From an uncultured Clostridia bacterium (GTDB lineage: Bacteria; Bacillota; Clostridia; Oscillospirales; Oscillospiraceae), in assembly GCA_947177005.1 (NCBI GenBank), contig CAMWSZ010000140.1:1-7393 (forward strand): a DNA stretch of 7,393 nucleotides. Reading direction: 5' to 3'. The position numbers and the translations under genes are program-made. Below, one piece after another: positions 5,060 to 7,393 of this stretch. Position 1 is the first letter of the stretch. Every line of letters begins with the position of its first letter. Below the pieces are notes generated by a model. The model did no database searches, was not told the DNA's origin, and was given only the letters and a program-made list of their open reading frames with translations.

Positions 5060-5942
5060 CCCTATCCAAAACCGATATGAATTTGTCATCCTGTTCGACG
5101 TGGAGAACGGCAACCCCAATGGAGACCCAGATGCGGGCAATATGCCCCGGGTAGACCCGGAAACCGGTCTGGGCTTGGTAACGGATGTCTGCCTGAAGCG
5201 GAAAATCCGCAACTATGTGGAGACCGTAAAGGAGGACGCGCAGGGCTTCCGTATTTACATCAAGGATGGCGTGCCGCTCAACCGCAGCGACCTGGAGTCC
5301 TTTGCCGCTCTGGATGTCACGGAAAAGACGGTCAAGGAAAAGAAAAAGGCCGACCCGGATCTGGACCGCAAGCTCCGGGACTGGATGTGTCAGAACTTCT
5401 TTGATATTCGCACATTTGGCGCGGTGATGACTACTTTTACCAAAAACGCCCTGAATTGCGGACAGATCCGCGGCCCTGTCCAGCTCAGCTTTGCCCACAG
5501 CGTGGAGCCTGTCGTCCCTCAGGAGGTGACCATTACCCGCGTGGCCATTACCACCGAGGCCGACGCGGAGCGGAAAGGGACCGAAATGGGCCGTAAGTAC
5601 ATTATCCCCTACGGCCTGTACCGCTGCGAAGGCTATGTTTCCGCCAATCTGGCCCGCAAGACCACCGGATTTTCCGAGGAAGATCTGGACCTCCTGTGGG
5701 ACGCGATCCTGAATATGTTTGAGCACGATCACTCCGCCGCCCGGGGCAAAATGGCGGTGCGGGAGCTGATTATCTTCCGGCACGACTCTGAACTGGGATG
5801 CGCTCCGGCCTGGAAGCTCTTTGAGTCCGTGAAGGTGGAGCGGACAGATCAGGAGTCCCCCGCCCGCTCCTATCGGGACTACCAGGTCACGGTGGACGAG
5901 ACGGCTCTGCCTGCCGGCATCACCTGCCGGCGTATGGCATGA
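5052..5942 (+). CDS. cas7c: Cas7c (Csd2), crRNA-binding backbone subunit of type I-C Cascade
   Basis: Multiple Cas7 copies coat the guide and set the 6-nt periodicity in which every sixth base is flipped out of pairing. The 296-aa product carries the clear Csd2 signature near the N-terminus: FDVENGNPNGDPDAGN (15-30), then PRVDPETGLGLVTDVCLKRKIRNYV (32-56). Further blocks are DIRTFG (118-123) and MGRKYIIPYGLY (179-190). The ATG at 5052 is preceded by AAAGGAGG (5035-5042) at 9-nt spacing, the best ribosome site in this region, as expected for the most abundant subunit. An upstream ATG at 4998 in the same frame has no such support. The gene overlaps cas8c by 8 bp and cas4 by 4 bp. Confidence 0.97.
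   Translation: MPDPIQNRYEFVILFDVENGNPNGDPDAGNMPRVDPETGLGLVTDVCLKRKIRNYVETVKEDAQGFRIYIKDGVPLNRSDLESFAALDVTEKTVKEKKKADPDLDRKLRDWMCQNFFDIRTFGAVMTTFTKNALNCGQIRGPVQLSFAHSVEPVVPQEVTITRVAITTEADAERKGTEMGRKYIIPYGLYRCEGYVSANLARKTTGFSEEDLDLLWDAILNMFEHDHSAARGKMAVRELIIFRHDSELGCAPAWKLFESVKVERTDQESPARSYRDYQVTVDETALPAGITCRRMA
5913..5931 (+). repeat. Small hairpin at the cas7c-cas4 junction
   Basis: GCCGGC occurs at 5913-5918 and again at 5926-5931. It is self-complementary, so the two copies can form a 6-bp GC stem around a 7-nt loop. The hairpin ends 7 nt before the cas4 ATG, where a ribosome site would be expected but none is clear. It may lower cas4 translation or mark an mRNA boundary between interference and adaptation genes; this is inference. 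Confidence 0.4.
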
Positions 5943-6595
5943 GCTGGCATGAAGAGGATTGGCTCCAGCTGTCGGGAGTGCAGCACTTTGCCTTCTGCCG
6001 CCGCCAGTGGGCACTGATCCACATTGAAAACCAGTGGGCAGAGAACTTCCGAACTGTGGACGGCCATCTTATGCATGAGCATGTCCACGATCAGGAGTCC
6101 CGGGAGAGCCGGAGAGACCGCCTGACCGTCAGAGGGTTGGCGGTCCATTCCGCGGAACTTGGCGTTTCCGGCCAATGCGACGCAGTGGAATTTGTCAGGG
6201 ACCCCAACGGCATTCCTCTCCGGGGACGGGAAGGACTTTGGACCGTTTACCCCGTGGAGTACAAACGGGGCCGGCCTAAAGCGCACAAAGCGGACGAATT
6301 GCAGCTATGCGCACAGGCCATGTGTCTGGAGGAAATGCTCTGCTGCACCATCCCGGAGGGGGCGCTCTATTACGGGGAATCCCGCCGCCGGACAGTGGTT
6401 CAATTTTCGCCGGAGCTGCGTGGACAAGTCCGGGACAGTCTGGCAGAGATGCACGAGCTGTACCAGCGGCAGCACACGCCAAAGGTCAAGCCGGCCAAGA
6501 CCTGTAACGCCTGTTCGCTGAAGGAACTATGCCTGCCAAAGCTGCCTGGCCGCAAAAAAGTAGCGGATTACCTGTCCGCCGCTATGGAGGGCTGA
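5939..6595 (+). CDS. cas4: Cas4, RecB-like iron-sulphur nuclease of CRISPR adaptation
   Basis: Cas4 works with Cas1-Cas2 to trim prespacers and select those with the right PAM, so that new spacers are inserted in a usable orientation. The 218-aa product has the four cysteines for a [4Fe-4S] cluster: C20 (FAFCRRQW), then C189, C192 and C198 (TCNACSLKELCLP). The RecB-type nuclease residues are visible as H46 (GHLMHEH), D81 (GQCDAVEF), and E107 and K109 (VEYKRG), followed by a QLCAQA motif (122-127). All catalytic positions are intact. The ATG lies in an ATGA overlap with the cas7c stop and has no strong ribosome site, so translation is probably coupled. It belongs to the adaptation module with cas1 directly downstream. 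Confidence 0.95.
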   Translation: MSWHEEDWLQLSGVQHFAFCRRQWALIHIENQWAENFRTVDGHLMHEHVHDQESRESRRDRLTVRGLAVHSAELGVSGQCDAVEFVRDPNGIPLRGREGLWTVYPVEYKRGRPKAHKADELQLCAQAMCLEEMLCCTIPEGALYYGESRRRTVVQFSPELRGQVRDSLAEMHELYQRQHTPKVKPAKTCNACSLKELCLPKLPGRKKVADYLSAAMEG

Positions 6596-6596
6596 A

Positions 6597-7393
6597 ATGA
6601 AACATTTGCTCAACACGCTCTATATTTTGTCAGAGGACATTTACCTGTCTCTGGATGGAGAAAATGTTGTGGCCAACCGGAACCAGCAGGCGGTGGCCCG
6701 CTACCCCCTCCATACTTTGCAGAATATCATCACCTTTTCCTATTCCGGAGCTTCGCCTGCCTTAATGGGCGCCTGTGCAGAGCGCCAGACTGGCTTGGCT
6801 TTCTGTACACCGCAGGGACGGTTCCTGGCCCGTGTGTGCGGAGAGGGAAGCGGAAATGTACTGCTGCGCCGGACGCAATACCGTATCGCGGACGACCCGG
6901 TTCAGTGCTGCCGGGTCAGCCGCACCATGATCTTTGGCAAGCTGTTCAACTCCCGCTGGAGCATTGAGCGTACCCGCCGGGATCATAGCCTGCGGGTGGA
7001 CGGCGAGAAACTGGCTTCCGCCTCCCGGCAGATTTATGGACTGCTGCCCCAGGTCAGGGCAGCAGCAGATCCCCAAGAATTGAGAGGACTGGAGGGTGTA
7101 GGAGCCAGCGCCTATTTCAAGGTGTTTGACGAGATGATCCTGGGGGACAAGGACACCTTCTTCTTCCATGGCCGGAGCCGCCGGCCGCCGCTGGATGCCG
7201 TCAACGCCCTGCTGTCCTTCGCGTATAGCCTGCTGGCCCATGACTGCGCCTCCGCTCTGGAAAGTGTGGGACTGGATTCCTATGTGGGATTTCTGCACCG
7301 GGACCGTCCGGGGCGGACCTCGTTGGCACTGGACCTGATGGAGGAACTGCGGCCCTGCATGGCGGATCGATTTGTGCTTACGCTCATCAACAA
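6597..7393 (+). CDS. cas1: Cas1 integrase, type I-C (5' part; runs off the window)
   Basis: Cas1, with Cas2, inserts new spacers next to the array leader. The frame starts at ATG 6597, 1 bp after the cas4 stop, with GGAGGG (6586-6591) 5 nt upstream. It is open to the window end, giving 265 codons of an expected 340 or so. The N-terminal beta domain (HLLNTLYILSEDIYLSLDGENVV) leads to the helical catalytic domain. Expected metal ligands are E166 in LRGLEGVGA, H234 in YVGFLHRDRPGR and D246 in SLALDLMEE. The block RRPPLDAVNALLSFAYSLL is typical of the family. Nothing suggests a break. cas2 should follow outside the window. Confidence 0.95.
   Translation, partial: MKHLLNTLYILSEDIYLSLDGENVVANRNQQAVARYPLHTLQNIITFSYSGASPALMGACAERQTGLAFCTPQGRFLARVCGEGSGNVLLRRTQYRIADDPVQCCRVSRTMIFGKLFNSRWSIERTRRDHSLRVDGEKLASASRQIYGLLPQVRAAADPQELRGLEGVGASAYFKVFDEMILGDKDTFFFHGRSRRPPLDAVNALLSFAYSLLAHDCASALESVGLDSYVGFLHRDRPGRTSLALDLMEELRPCMADRFVLTLIN

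Noticed and set aside
4923..6014. Long - strand open frame opposite cas7c (and similar ones opposite cas3, cas5c and cas8c)
   Set aside because: These are shadows of GC-rich coding sequence; the + strand frames encode clear Cas families with intact motifs.

Overview
The window holds most of a type I-C CRISPR-Cas locus, all protein genes on the + strand: cas3, a 345-bp regulatory gap, then cas5c, cas8c (with an internal cas11c start), cas7c, cas4 and the first 265 codons of cas1. The window ends inside cas1, so cas2 and the CRISPR array are not visible. GC-rich genes, strong AGGAGG-type ribosome binding sites and sigma-A-like promoters in AT-rich gaps suggest a Gram-positive anaerobe of the Clostridia (Oscillospiraceae-like gut bacteria would fit). 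That is an inference from style, not an identification.

Layout. Positions 1-176 are the upstream region, with a very good promoter at 112-140. cas3 (177-2309) is the HD nuclease-helicase and has its own transcription unit. The gap 2310-2654 holds a divergent pair of promoters. One points left and drives a short RNA. The other (2490-2518) points right and drives cas5c-cas8c/cas11c-cas7c-cas4-cas1. The genes of that second unit are tightly packed: ATGA overlaps at cas5/cas8 and cas7/cas4, an 8-bp overlap at cas8/cas7, and a 1-bp gap at cas4/cas1. They encode crRNA processing and the Cascade backbone (Cas5c, Cas8c, Cas11c, Cas7c), then adaptation (Cas4, Cas1).

The most interesting element is the left-pointing RNA in the gap (about 2402 down to 2311, - strand). 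It has a TTGCAA-17-TATAAT promoter whose predicted start is the first base of a shortened type I-C repeat (GTCGC...GGATTGAAAC, 24 nt). A 29-nt spacer-like stretch follows, then a perfect 15-bp hairpin with a T6 tail. The first 18 nt of the pseudo-spacer match the DNA at 2465-2482 at 16 of 18 positions. The two mismatches fall exactly at positions 6 and 12, the bases flipped out of pairing in type I Cascade. The match is preceded directly by TTC (2462-2464), the type I-C PAM, and ends 7 bp before the -35 box of the cas5c operon promoter. This is the architecture of a Cas-regulating, crRNA-like RNA (CreR class): it would guide Cascade to its own operon promoter and repress it, with too little pairing to license Cas3 cleavage. 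The class has precedent in other CRISPR-Cas subtypes; this type I-C instance is read here from sequence alone.

Together, Cas5c would process both array transcripts and the regulatory RNA. Cascade loaded with the regulatory RNA would limit its own synthesis, while cas3 stays on a separate promoter with no visible target site. Displacement of the regulatory RNA by abundant crRNAs, or inactivation of Cascade by an anti-CRISPR, would raise expression of the operon.
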